From the NCBI GenBank assembly GCA_964567745.1, contig CAZMNY010000013.1:100847-164846 (forward strand): a stretch of 64,000 bases of DNA, read 5' to 3'. The position numbers and the translations under genes are program-made. The stretch is from CAZMNY01 sp964567745 (GTDB lineage Bacteria; Planctomycetota; Planctomycetia; Pirellulales; Pirellulaceae). Below, piece after piece: positions 23,709 through 35,672 of the stretch (its first letter is position 1; each line of letters opens with the position of its first letter). The notes under the pieces were generated by a model. It saw nothing but the letters and a program-made list of their open reading frames with translations, ran no database searches and was not told the DNA's origin.

Positions 23709-24995
23709 TCACGCGCTCAACTGCACCAATTCGGCAGGCGGTTCGGCCTCGATGATCTTCAGGTCAAACTTCTCTTGCAGAATCTTGAACACGTTGGGTG
23801 AAACGAACGCGGGTGGAACGGGACCGATTCGGATTCCCTTCACATCAAGAGCGAGCAGGCTCAAGAGCACGGCGACTGCTTTCTGCTCGAACCAAGAAAG
23901 CACGATCTCCAGGGGTAGGTCATTCACGCCCACGTCGAACGCCTTGGAAAGCGCAAGTGCAACTTGGACGGCTCCGTAAGCGTCGTTGCACTGTCCCATA
24001 TCGAGGAAGCGAGGCAGGCCGGCAACGGTGCCGTAGTCGTGGTTGCGAATGCGATACTTGCCGCAGCCGAGTGTCAGAATGACCGACTCATCGGGAGAAG
24101 ATTCGGCGAGTTGCGTGTAGTAGTTACGGCCAGCTTCCGCTCCATCACAGCCGCCGATCAAGTAGAAGCGTTTGATGTCACCGCCCTTGACCGCTTCCAC
24201 GACTTTGTCGGCAAGCCCCAGGATCACGCTGTGATGAAAGCCGATGGTCGATTCCCGGACTTTGTTGTCGGCTAACGGCGCGCACTCCTTGGCCTTCGCA
24301 ATGACGGCCGAGAAGTTGTTGTCCTTGAGCCGCGTGCCACCCGGAACGGCGGTCACGCGGTTAGTGAACAGCCGATCCGCATAAGTGTCCGACGGAATCA
24401 AAACACAGTTGGTCGTCGCGAGGATCGGCCCCGAAAACATGGGAAACTCCCACTGTTGGTTCTGCCAAGGCCCGCCGTAGTGCCCGGCCAGGTGCGAATG
24501 CTTCTTCAACTCTGGATAGCTGTGAGCCGGTAGCATCTCGCCGTGTGTGTAGATGTTGATTCCAAGGTCCGCCGTTTGATCGAGCAGGTCCGCCAGATCA
24601 ACCAAATCGTGTCCCGTCACGAGAATCCCTGGTCCTTCTTTCGTTCCCTCATAGACCGTCGTCGGTTGCGGCGTTCCAAGCCGCTCGGTATGCCCCTGAT
24701 CGAGCATCTCCATCACGCGAATGTTCTTGTGCCCACATTCGAGCACCATTTCGAGCAGGCTTTCGAGATCGAAGTTGACGTTCGTCACCGTGGCGAACAG
24801 AGCTTCCTCGATGAAAGCGTTGACCTCTTCGTCAGTCTTGCCCAAGCGCCGCGCATGATGGGCATACGCCGCCATGCCTTTGATGCCGTACAGCAGTATC
24901 TCCTGCAAAGACTGGACGTCTTCATCCTTGCCGCACACGCCGACATCGGTGCATCCGGTTCCGTTCTGTGTCTGTTCGCATTGGTTACAAAACAT
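23709..24995 (-). CDS. hcp: Hybrid cluster protein / hydroxylamine reductase, short form
   Basis: 428 residues, about 120 shorter than the usual 550. The N-terminal cluster motif is C3-X2-C6-X8-C15-X5-C21 (CNQCEQTQNGTGCTDVGVCG). The hybrid-cluster ligands appear later, in the TNCVLIP region, GGCDGAEAGR, LTLGCGKYR and DMGQCNDAYGA. The segment after the first cysteines that forms the second helical bundle in long forms is shortened, as in class III Hcp from archaea and thermophiles. The enzyme reduces NO or hydroxylamine. It lies between PP2C and protoglobin, both heme or stress genes, which fits nitrosative stress. AAGGAA precedes the ATG. Confidence 0.92.
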   Translation of the reverse strand: MFCNQCEQTQNGTGCTDVGVCGKDEDVQSLQEILLYGIKGMAAYAHHARRLGKTDEEVNAFIEEALFATVTNVNFDLESLLEMVLECGHKNIRVMEMLDQGHTERLGTPQPTTVYEGTKEGPGILVTGHDLVDLADLLDQTADLGINIYTHGEMLPAHSYPELKKHSHLAGHYGGPWQNQQWEFPMFSGPILATTNCVLIPSDTYADRLFTNRVTAVPGGTRLKDNNFSAVIAKAKECAPLADNKVRESTIGFHHSVILGLADKVVEAVKGGDIKRFYLIGGCDGAEAGRNYYTQLAESSPDESVILTLGCGKYRIRNHDYGTVAGLPRFLDMGQCNDAYGAVQVALALSKAFDVGVNDLPLEIVLSWFEQKAVAVLLSLLALDVKGIRIGPVPPAFVSPNVFKILQEKFDLKIIEAEPPAELVQLSA

Positions 24996-25052
24996 GAAAG
25001 TTCCTTCGGAGTGAGTGTGATTGTAGTGCGGTCGTTTCTGTGGTTTCCTTAA

Positions 25053-25114
25053 GTAACCCGAAGCGTAAGCGAGGAGATCTTCTACGACCCCGCCTCGCTT
25101 AGGCTTCGGGTTAC
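25053..25114. repeat. Inverted repeat GTAACCCGAAGCGTAAGCGAGG
   Basis: 22-bp arms (25053-25074 and 25093-25114) with one mismatch and an 18-bp spacer lie between hcp and the PP2C gene. The arm is the common planctomycete CCCGAAGCGTAAGCGAGG-type repeat; a diverged relative lies at 35583-35660. It could also act as a terminator. Confidence 0.65.
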
Positions 25115-25151
25115 GATCGGACCAGCGCTAGGCTGTTAGTGGCGGCCGCTC

Positions 25152-26042
25152 TTATGGGCATGCTTCGTCGCTGGTCTCGGCTGTCAACATGTCCACGACG
25201 ACGCAGGTGACGTTGTCCTTCGAGTCATTTTTGAGCGCCTCATCGACCAGCGCGTCTACTGCTTCTCCGGAATCTTCAAAGCTCATGAGCAATTCGCGCA
25301 GTCGCTCGTCGGTGACCACATCGGTCAGCCCATCCGAGCAAAGAAGAACACGATCGCCCGGAGACAAGTGAAGCTCGTCGACTTCGATGGGCTGATCCAA
25401 CGGCTTAACGCCAACCGTATTCGTCACGACGTGGCACCAAGCGTGATCGCGCGCCGTTTCTTCCGTGAGCAACCCAGCGTCGATGGCGGATTGCACGAAC
25501 GTTTGGTCTTTTGTCAGCCGTTGCAACCGACTTCGATGCAACAAGTACGCGCGACAATCTCCGGCGTGAGCAACGTACAGCGTGTCTTCGACAACCAAGC
25601 CCAACGCCATCGTCGCCGCCATGCGCCGGAAGTCCGGACGCTTCTCCGCCTGCTCAATCATCTCTTCGCGAGCCGCCTCGACTGCGTCAACGATGGCCGA
25701 TCCGATGATGTCGCCGTCGCGCCACGCACACCTCACAGTGTTGCTCAACCACTGAGACAGAACTCCCGCGACAACTTCGCTGGCCTCCTGTCCGCCTCGA
25801 TGCCCACCGACACCGTCGACAACCAGGAACACGCCGTGATCCACGTCAGCAACGCAGCGGTCTTCATTCCACTGGCGACAATTCCCGGTAACTGATCGAG
25901 AGTCCGCACGCATCGACAACGGGACGTGGTGGTCCACACTCTCCCAACGTTCAGCGAATAGCGTGCGAAGATTTGGACACAACCGTGAGTGAGGTGTGCG
26001 AACTCGATTGGCGCAGCGGGAATGGGCAGGCGTGTCGAACAT
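25152..26042 (-). CDS. PP2C-family Ser/Thr protein phosphatase
   Basis: 296 residues from the ATG at 26042, which has AAAAGGAAG upstream; a longer frame to 26120 would start upstream of the predicted transcript start. The PP2C motifs are in order: RQWNEDRC, VFLVVDGVGGHRGG (metal Asp), AHAGDCRAYLL, LCSDGLTDVV and DNVTCVVVDM. It removes phosphate from Ser/Thr proteins in a metal-dependent way. The N-terminal 45 residues are basic and unlike PP2C, so the true start may be further inside. A sigma-54-type promoter lies about 55-70 bp upstream. Partner kinases are not adjacent. Confidence 0.88.
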   Translation of the reverse strand: MFDTPAHSRCANRVRTPHSRLCPNLRTLFAERWESVDHHVPLSMRADSRSVTGNCRQWNEDRCVADVDHGVFLVVDGVGGHRGGQEASEVVAGVLSQWLSNTVRCAWRDGDIIGSAIVDAVEAAREEMIEQAEKRPDFRRMAATMALGLVVEDTLYVAHAGDCRAYLLHRSRLQRLTKDQTFVQSAIDAGLLTEETARDHAWCHVVTNTVGVKPLDQPIEVDELHLSPGDRVLLCSDGLTDVVTDERLRELLMSFEDSGEAVDALVDEALKNDSKDNVTCVVVDMLTAETSDEACP

Positions 26043-26097
26043 GATTCGCTTCCTTTTCTGCAGGTGAGCACGAACGCAGGTGGGATGACTGTCCGAA

Positions 26098-26115
26098 ACG
26101 CACATTTCGTGCCGG
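26098..26115 (-). promoter_or_regulatory. Sigma-54-like promoter for the PP2C gene
   Basis: The minus strand reads CCGGCACGAAATGTGCGT with GG-N10-GC spacing (GG at 26113-26112, GC at 26101-26100). The -12 box is TGTGC instead of TTTGC, the same variation as in the divergent nar promoter. Confidence 0.6.
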
Positions 26116-26214
26116 ATCACGTGGCAATCCCGGCTGGATCAGCACAGAACACTCTTCTTGCCAGATCGGTGTGGTGGATGGTCGCACTTCGTTGCGCGTT
26201 CACGGGCGCGCGGT

Positions 26215-26308
26215 GTGCGGCTACGCACGTGTTAGTTACCGCGCATGGTATCACCGCGACCGCAACTCTACGCGAGCCACACTACGAAGGGGCGTGCGGA
26301 TGCACGCG
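26215..26308. promoter_or_regulatory. Putative activator sites between PP2C and the nar operon
   Basis: GTGCGGCTACGCACG (26215-26229) is a perfect GTGCG-N4-CGCAC dyad, and GTGCGGATGCACGCG (26294-26308) is a second match. A further CGCAC-rich stretch follows to 26330. They lie about 90-180 bp upstream of the nar promoter and about 100 bp from the PP2C promoter. Confidence 0.55.
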
Positions 26309-26394
26309 TTTCGCACACCAAACGCACACTCCTCCGCGCGCCCTGCCTTCCCCAGGAGCCGCTCAATCCAATCCGCCCGGACACATTGTGAAGA

Positions 26395-26412
26395 CTGGCA
26401 CAAGGTGTGCAT
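26395..26412 (+). promoter_or_regulatory. Sigma-54 promoter for the cytochrome c-nar operon
   Basis: CTGGCACAAGGTGTGCAT has GG-N10-GC spacing (GG at 26397-26398, GC at 26409-26410). It gives a leader of about 85 nt before the cytochrome ATG at 26506. Confidence 0.75.
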
Positions 26413-26505
26413 TCGGGTGAAGCGGCTTGCAGAAGTCGAGCGGAATCCGCGAGCTGTTGAAGGCGAGATTGACTAGCACCATCGTCACGAGAGGACGCGC
26501 GGATC

Positions 26506-27374
26506 ATGTCGGCACGGATTCAAGGATGCTTCTCTCACATCGCCTACCCTGCGGCGCTTCTGATCCTCCCAACGCTAATCAACGGTAGTACGGCTCACGC
26601 CCAGGACACACCGGACTACTTTCGGCAAAACTGCATGAACTGCCATACGATTGGCGGCGGGCGATTGACGGGGCCGGATCTGAAGGATGTGACGAAGCGG
26701 AAGGATCGCGATTGGCTTGCCAGGTTCATGGCGAATCCAAAAGGCGTCATCGACAGTGGCGATCCGTATGCGTTGAAGATTCTGGAAGAGTCGCGCAACG
26801 TCCCGATGCCGACATTGCCGGGCCTGACACCGGACCGGCTGGAGAATCTGCTCGATCTGATCGAGGCGGAATCGAAGCTTGAGGAATCGCAGTTCAAAGG
26901 CTTGCAGATTTCAAGCAAGCCGTTCACCGATGCCGATCGACAGCGCGGCAGGGACATTTTCCTGGGCCATGTTCGTTTGGAAGCCGGTGGAACTTCGTGC
27001 ATCTCTTGTCACAGCATGTACGACACGCCTGCTCTCGGCGGGGGCCGCCTGGGGCCGGATCTGACCAAGATCTACGAGCGATTGAAGGGCCGCAAAGCGC
27101 TCAGCGCGTGGCTCATGGCACCGGGCACCGAAACGATGTTGCCGATCTTCAAGGATCGCCCCATGACGGCGGACGAGATTCACGCGTTGGCGGCTTACTT
27201 CGAGTCGTCAGCGAGCGAGAGTCCTGCAGAACCGGCGGCAAGTCGGATCGCGTTGTTGCTCATGGGGTTGCTCACCGCCGCAGCTTTGGTCTTCGCGTTC
27301 GATGCGATTTGGAAACGACGCTTTCACAGTGTCCGTCGCCCGCTGGTCGACACAACTCCGATACGAGGTCATTG

Positions 27375-27375
<1 letters not shown>
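26506..27375 (+). CDS. Diheme cytochrome c with C-terminal membrane anchor, nar-associated
   Basis: 289 residues. A Sec signal peptide (about residues 1-32, ending in AHA) is followed by two cytochrome c domains with CMNCH (about 44-48) and CISCH (about 165-169). A C-terminal helix (about 248-268) ends in a basic cytoplasmic tail. Methionines for axial ligation occur in PMPTLPG and TMLPIF. The stop overlaps the narG start as TGATG, so the two are coupled. A periplasmic cytochrome encoded first in a nar operon suggests electron delivery to, or from, the NarI side, as in NarC-containing or nitrite-oxidising systems. Direction cannot be told from sequence. Confidence 0.85.
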
Positions 27376-31037
<3,662 letters not shown>

Positions 31038-31040
31038 TCA

Positions 31041-31105
31041 CATTAGCCGCTGGGCGTTAGCCCACGGTTCCCCTGGATAACCGGACGCTAACGCGTTCCG
31101 GCTGA
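31041..31105. repeat. Palindromic repeat between narG and narH
   Basis: AGCCGCTGGGCGTTAGCCCA and ACGCTAACGCGTTCCGGCT form an imperfect inverted repeat of the GCTAGCCGC/CGTTAGC type. It lies inside the nar operon and could affect mRNA stability between narG and narH. Confidence 0.55.
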
Positions 31106-31115
31106 TTGGAAAACC

Positions 31116-32609
31116 ATGAACGTTCGATCTCAGATCTCGATGGTCTTTCACCTCGACAAGTGCATCGGCTGCCACACTTGCACTGTGGCTTGCAAGAACG
31201 TGTGGACCGATCGCAAGGGCGCGGAATACATGTGGTGGAACAACGTCGAAACAAAGCCCGGCACCGGCTATCCGACGAAGTGGGAGGATCAGGAGAAGTA
31301 CAAGGGCGGCTGGGAGAGCAACGGCAATGGCAAGCTTGATATCAAGTCGACAAGCAAGGCGAAGATTGTGCCCAACATCTTCCACAATCCGCACATGCCC
31401 AGCATGGATGACTATTACGAGCCGTGGACGTACGACTATCAGAACTTGTTCAACGCACCCGAAGGCTCCGACCAGCCGACCGCCGAGCCGATCTCGATGA
31501 TCGACGGCGAGAAGATCGACGTGCAAGCTGGCCCGAACTGGGACGACGATCTCGGCGGTTCACCGATCTATGCCGAAAACGATCCGAACTTGGAAGGATT
31601 GACCGAGCAACAGCGAATGCAGCTCAGTTCGGTCGAGCGGTTGGTGTTCTTCTACTTGCCGCGGATTTGCAACCACTGCTTGAATCCGTGTTGTGTGGCG
31701 TCGTGTCCGTCAGGAGCGCTCTACAAGCGCGGCGAAGACGGAATCGTGCTGATCGATCAGAAGAAGTGCCGCGCGTGGCGATCGTGCGTCTCAGCATGCC
31801 CGTACAAGAAGACCTACTTCAATTGGTTCACGGGCAAATCCGAGAAGTGCATTCTCTGTTTCCCGCGATTGGAAACCGGACAGGCACCTGCTTGTTTCCA
31901 CTCCTGCGTCGGCCGTATTCGTTATTTGGGCGTGCTTCTTTACGACGCTGATCGCATCGAGGAAGTTGCCAAGCTGTCGGACGATGAACTGGTCGAAGGC
32001 CATCGCTCGATGATCCTCGATCCGTTCGATCCAGAGGTGATCGCCAACGCCAAGAAGAGCGGACTGTCTGATGGCGTGATCGAATCCGCGCAACGATCGC
32101 CGGTCTATCAATTCGTGATGAAGTGGAAGATCGCTCTGCCGCCCCACATCGAGTATCGCACGTTGCCAATGCTTTTTTACGTGCCGCCGATGTCGCCCGT
32201 GCAAGCGAGTAAACCGGAGGACACGATCCATCACAAGAGCGAAGACTTGTTCCACGACATTGACTCTTCGCGCGTTCCGATGAAGTTCCTGGCGAACTTG
32301 TTCGGTGCCGGACATGAAGGCGTCGTTCGCTACGCGCTTCGGAAGCAGAAGGCGGTGCGTTGGTATCGACGAGCTGCAACCGTGGGTGACGTCGATCGAG
32401 CAACCGCCGACCGCATGTTGCACGAAGCGAATTGCACGCGGGAGGAGGCGGAAGAAATCTACAAACTGACTTCGTTATGCACGTTCGAGGAACGTTTCGT
32501 GATCCCGCCGATGCACCGCGAACAAGCGATCGAAATGATGAAGGAACCGCACGAACACCGTGAAGAGACCGGCTTCGGATTCGTCGGCGGACCGCAGAGA
32601 GGACTCTAA
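31116..32609 (+). CDS. narH: Nitrate reductase beta subunit NarH
   Basis: 497 residues. Four iron-sulfur cluster motifs are seen: KCIGCHTCTVACK (C16, C19, C22, C26), ICNHCLNPCCVASCP, KKCRAWRSCVSACP and EKCILCFPRLETGQAPACFHSC. In the third, Trp replaces a Cys (CRAW), the hallmark of the [3Fe-4S] cluster in NarH. The protein carries electrons from NarI hemes to NarG. Its stop overlaps the narJ start as TAATG. The ATG at 31116 lies 78 bp after narG, with a palindromic repeat in between, so narH may have partly separate mRNA processing. Confidence 0.95.
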   Translation: MNVRSQISMVFHLDKCIGCHTCTVACKNVWTDRKGAEYMWWNNVETKPGTGYPTKWEDQEKYKGGWESNGNGKLDIKSTSKAKIVPNIFHNPHMPSMDDYYEPWTYDYQNLFNAPEGSDQPTAEPISMIDGEKIDVQAGPNWDDDLGGSPIYAENDPNLEGLTEQQRMQLSSVERLVFFYLPRICNHCLNPCCVASCPSGALYKRGEDGIVLIDQKKCRAWRSCVSACPYKKTYFNWFTGKSEKCILCFPRLETGQAPACFHSCVGRIRYLGVLLYDADRIEEVAKLSDDELVEGHRSMILDPFDPEVIANAKKSGLSDGVIESAQRSPVYQFVMKWKIALPPHIEYRTLPMLFYVPPMSPVQASKPEDTIHHKSEDLFHDIDSSRVPMKFLANLFGAGHEGVVRYALRKQKAVRWYRRAATVGDVDRATADRMLHEANCTREEAEEIYKLTSLCTFEERFVIPPMHREQAIEMMKEPHEHREETGFGFVGGPQRGL

Positions 32610-33340
32610 TGTCGCATCTTCCCAAGATACTAAACGCGCTGAGCAAGCTGCTTAGCTACCCCGACGAGCACACCGTGCAGGCGGCTGAGCTGCTGTATGT
32701 GCTGCTTATGGAAGAGACGCCGGAGGCGGCGAGTGAAGCTTCAGCTTTCGGGGCGTTTGTCGATCAGCATGAGCTGCACGATGTCGAAGAGACTTTCACG
32801 CGCACGTTTGATGTTAATCCAGCTTGTGCATTGGAAGTCGGCTGGCATTTGTTTGGCGAAGAGTATGCGCGGGGCATGTTCCTGGTACGCATGCGCGAGG
32901 AGCTTCGCAAGTACGGCCTGCCCGAATCTGCCGAGCTAACCGATCACCTCTGCCACGTCTTGGCCGTGGTGGCAGCAATGCCGGCTGACGAAGCGACCCG
33001 ATTTGTTAAAGCGTGTGTTCAACCGGCAGTTGAGAAGATGGCTGCCGCGCTGGAAGGCAAGAGCACTCCCTACTCACACGTTGTGTCCTGCCTCGCTCTG
33101 GTTCTGCGACACACGTGGGGTGAGCCTGCCGAGTCTGACGCAGATGCTGCAGCCAAGGGACCAGACGCTTTCGCCAGCGACCCGCTGCGCGCCTTTCCCG
33201 TCGCCGATGTGATGGCCAGCGGCGCGTCATCATGCGGTGAACCGCTTGACCTTGTTCCGCTGACGATTGGTTCGTTCGAGCGAGATCCAAGCGGCGATCG
33301 CGCGAGACATGATGCTCCAGTGCCAGAGAGGAAACCATGA
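32609..33340 (+). CDS. narJ: Nitrate reductase assembly chaperone NarJ
   Basis: 243 residues of the TorD/NarJ all-helical family. It opens with LPKILNALSKLLSYPDEHTVQA and contains the DVEETFTRTFDVNPACALEVGWHLFGEEYARGMFL stretch that marks NarJ. It binds apo-NarG and helps insert the molybdenum cofactor and the FS0 cluster. It overlaps narH at its start and narI at its end (ATGA). The C-terminal 60 residues are Ala/Asp/Pro-rich and probably disordered. Confidence 0.92.
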   Translation: MSHLPKILNALSKLLSYPDEHTVQAAELLYVLLMEETPEAASEASAFGAFVDQHELHDVEETFTRTFDVNPACALEVGWHLFGEEYARGMFLVRMREELRKYGLPESAELTDHLCHVLAVVAAMPADEATRFVKACVQPAVEKMAAALEGKSTPYSHVVSCLALVLRHTWGEPAESDADAAAKGPDAFASDPLRAFPVADVMASGASSCGEPLDLVPLTIGSFERDPSGDRARHDAPVPERKP

Positions 33341-34023
33341 CCAAGCACTTTCTCGATCAATTCCTCTTTGTCGCAATACCGTACGTCTGCCTATTCACGT
33401 TCTTCTTGATGACCATCTACCGGTATCGGATGCAGTCGTTCTCGTATTCGAGCCTGTCGAGCCAGTTCCTGGAGAATAAGCATCATTTTTGGGCCGTCGT
33501 GCCGTTTCATTATGGCATCTTGGTCGTAACCGCCGGGCATTTGATCGCGTTTCTGATTCCTCGGTCGATCCTGGCTTGGAATAGCCACCCGCTGAGACTT
33601 TATGTGCTTGAAGTGTCGGCGTTGGCGTTTGGCATGCTGACACTCGTGGGACTTGTGGGCGTCATCGTACGCCGCCTTTCGAATACGAAGATCCGTCATG
33701 TCACCACGCCTACCGACTGGATTCTGTTCGCGATGCTGCTGTTGCAGACGGTCAGTGGTATCAGCGTGGCGTTGTTTCATCCGTGGGGATCATCCTGGTT
33801 CGCATCGAACTTGTCGCCGTACCTGTGGTCGATCTTCAAGCTCAATCCCGACGTCAGTTACGTCGCTGCGATGCCGCATCTAGTGAAGTTCCACATCGTG
33901 CTTGCGTTTCTGACGATCGGCTTCTTCCCCTTCACGCGATTAGTTCATGTCTTGGTCATTCCCAACCCCTATCTGTGGCGCAAGCCACAAGTCGTCCGTT
34001 GGTACGGAAGAAAGGAAACGTAG
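33337..34023 (+). CDS. narI: Nitrate reductase gamma subunit NarI
   Basis: 228 residues with five membrane helices, as in NarI. The histidine pairs that ligate two b hemes can be placed in HFGI-like VVPFHYGILVVTAGHL (helix 2) and PHLVKFHIVLAFL (helix 5). The C-terminus NPYLWRKPQVVRWYGRKE is close to the NarI consensus. It oxidises quinol on the membrane and feeds NarH. The start ATG overlaps the narJ stop. The next gene, a NarK-type transporter, follows 12 bp downstream, so the operon continues. Confidence 0.93.
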   Translation: MTKHFLDQFLFVAIPYVCLFTFFLMTIYRYRMQSFSYSSLSSQFLENKHHFWAVVPFHYGILVVTAGHLIAFLIPRSILAWNSHPLRLYVLEVSALAFGMLTLVGLVGVIVRRLSNTKIRHVTTPTDWILFAMLLLQTVSGISVALFHPWGSSWFASNLSPYLWSIFKLNPDVSYVAAMPHLVKFHIVLAFLTIGFFPFTRLVHVLVIPNPYLWRKPQVVRWYGRKET

Positions 34024-34035
34024 GCCAGACGACCG

Positions 34036-35571
34036 ATGAGCGACACGCCGAACGAAGACCTGACTCCCGAACAGAATCGCCAAGCTTGCTGGATCTTGGG
34101 GATGAACACGTTCGCGTTCACCATCTGCTTTGCGGCGTGGATGATGAACGGTGTGTTGATCACGTACCTTGTCGAGAACGGTGTCTACGCCTGGGGCCCA
34201 AAGGAAATGGGCTGGCTAATCGGCATCCCGGTGCTAACAGGTGCTGTGTTTCGGTTGCCATTGGGGTTGGCAACTGACAAGTGGGGCGGCCGCATTGTGT
34301 TTGGATTGTTGCTGCTGTTTGCGGCTATCCCGATGTATGCCGTCGGCTTTTGCGATTCCTACTGGCAGTTCTTCGCGGCAGGGCTAGGATTCGGTTTTTG
34401 CGGCGCAAGCTTCGCTGTGGGAATCGCCTACACGTCAATCTGGTTTCCCAAGCATCAGCAGGGCACTGCGCTCGGCATCTTTGGAGCCGGCAACGCGGGA
34501 GCGGCGCTGACGACGTTCGGCGCTCCGACGCTGTTGAACTGGCTCACCAACGACGGCCAGAACATCGAGGGCTGGCGGCATTTACCAAAGTTCTATGCAG
34601 CGGCATTGGTCATCACAGGCATCGTCTTCTTGCTGACCACCAAGAAACGCTTGCCGCCTGGCAGCGCGACCAAGACACTCGTCGAACGACTACAGCCTCT
34701 AAAGAGAATCCGAGTCTGGCGATTCGGCTTGTATTATTTCTTCGTCTTTGGCGGGTTCGTCGCGCTGGCCCAATGGCTGGTGCCGTATTACGTCAACGCC
34801 TACGCGACAACCGTTGTGCTGGCCGGTCTGCTCGCTTCTTGCAACAGCTTGCCATCTGGCGTGATTCGCGCCTTCGGTGGCTGGTTGTCGGACAAGTTCG
34901 GCGCTCGCACGGTGATGTACTGGGTGCTGGGCTCGTCGTTGATTTGCTGCCTGCTGCTGATCGTCCCTCAAATGGACATCCGCTCGCCCGGCAGCGGCGT
35001 GATGGCGAAAGCGGCCGGTACGGTCGTGTCCGTTTCGGAAAGCACAATCGTTGTTGAATCTGCCGATGAGCAGCAAAGGACGTATGAACTGAAACCGAAG
35101 GTAGGCGACCTGGTTACGCAGGAGCAACGCGAAAAGGGACTGCTGGTGATGCCTCGCTCGATGTCGTGGCAGGAGGCAGTAGTCGAAGAAGGACAGCAAG
35201 TCGCCAAGAAGGAGTTGTTGGCCCGCGGTGTCACGCAGATATTCTTTCAAGCCAACATTTGGATCTTCACCGCGCTGAGCTTGATCATCGGTGCGGTGAT
35301 GGGCATTGGCAAAGCCGCCGTCTACAAGCACATCCCAGATTATTTCCCAAACGATGTCGGTGTGGTTGGCGGAATCGTCGGGGTGTTGGGCGGATTGGGT
35401 GGATTCATCTGTCCCGTGATTTTCGGATACCTGTTGAACACGACCGGCCTGTGGACGTCGTGTTGGATGTTCTTCGTAGTGCTAGTGACGGTGTGCCTTG
35501 TGTGGATGCACTTGGTGATTCAACGAATGATGAAATCGGAAGCGCCAGAGATTCAGCGGCGGATTGAATAG
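34036..35571 (+). CDS. narK: NarK-type nitrate/nitrite MFS transporter with a soluble insertion
   Basis: 511 residues with 12 membrane helices. NarK nitrate signature stretches are present: GLGFGFCGASFAVGIAYTSIW, with a GxGNxGAA-like FGAGNAGAALTTFGAP, and a second signature VVGGIVGVLGGLGGFICPV. Between helices near residues 315-405 lies an unusual hydrophilic insertion of about 90 residues. It starts GTVVSVSESTIVVES and resembles a small beta-barrel followed by a helix. Typical NarK proteins have only a short loop there. The protein would import nitrate or exchange it for nitrite. It follows narI by 12 bp. Confidence 0.9.
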   Translation: MSDTPNEDLTPEQNRQACWILGMNTFAFTICFAAWMMNGVLITYLVENGVYAWGPKEMGWLIGIPVLTGAVFRLPLGLATDKWGGRIVFGLLLLFAAIPMYAVGFCDSYWQFFAAGLGFGFCGASFAVGIAYTSIWFPKHQQGTALGIFGAGNAGAALTTFGAPTLLNWLTNDGQNIEGWRHLPKFYAAALVITGIVFLLTTKKRLPPGSATKTLVERLQPLKRIRVWRFGLYYFFVFGGFVALAQWLVPYYVNAYATTVVLAGLLASCNSLPSGVIRAFGGWLSDKFGARTVMYWVLGSSLICCLLLIVPQMDIRSPGSGVMAKAAGTVVSVSESTIVVESADEQQRTYELKPKVGDLVTQEQREKGLLVMPRSMSWQEAVVEEGQQVAKKELLARGVTQIFFQANIWIFTALSLIIGAVMGIGKAAVYKHIPDYFPNDVGVVGGIVGVLGGLGGFICPVIFGYLLNTTGLWTSCWMFFVVLVTVCLVWMHLVIQRMMKSEAPEIQRRIE

Positions 35572-35582
35572 GAGTTGTATAA

Positions 35583-35660
35583 GCACGAAGCGTAAACGAG
35601 TGAGCAGCTGCGTTCGCCAGAACGCACAGGTCCACTCCCTCGCTGGCGCATCGGGCTTGT
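35583..35660. repeat. Inverted repeat of the CGAAGCGTAAACGAGTGAG family
   Basis: AAGCACGAAGCGTAAACGAG and CTCGCTGGCGCATCGGGCTT form a long imperfect palindrome between the two transporter genes. It is the common planctomycete AGCCCGATGCGCCAGCGAGGGA type. Confidence 0.6.
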
Positions 35661-35672
35661 ATCGAAGACCTC

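Noticed and set aside
25053..25114. Rho-independent terminator for the PP2C gene
   Set aside because: The stem is strong but no T-run follows, and the sequence belongs to a dispersed repeat family, so it is listed as a repeat.
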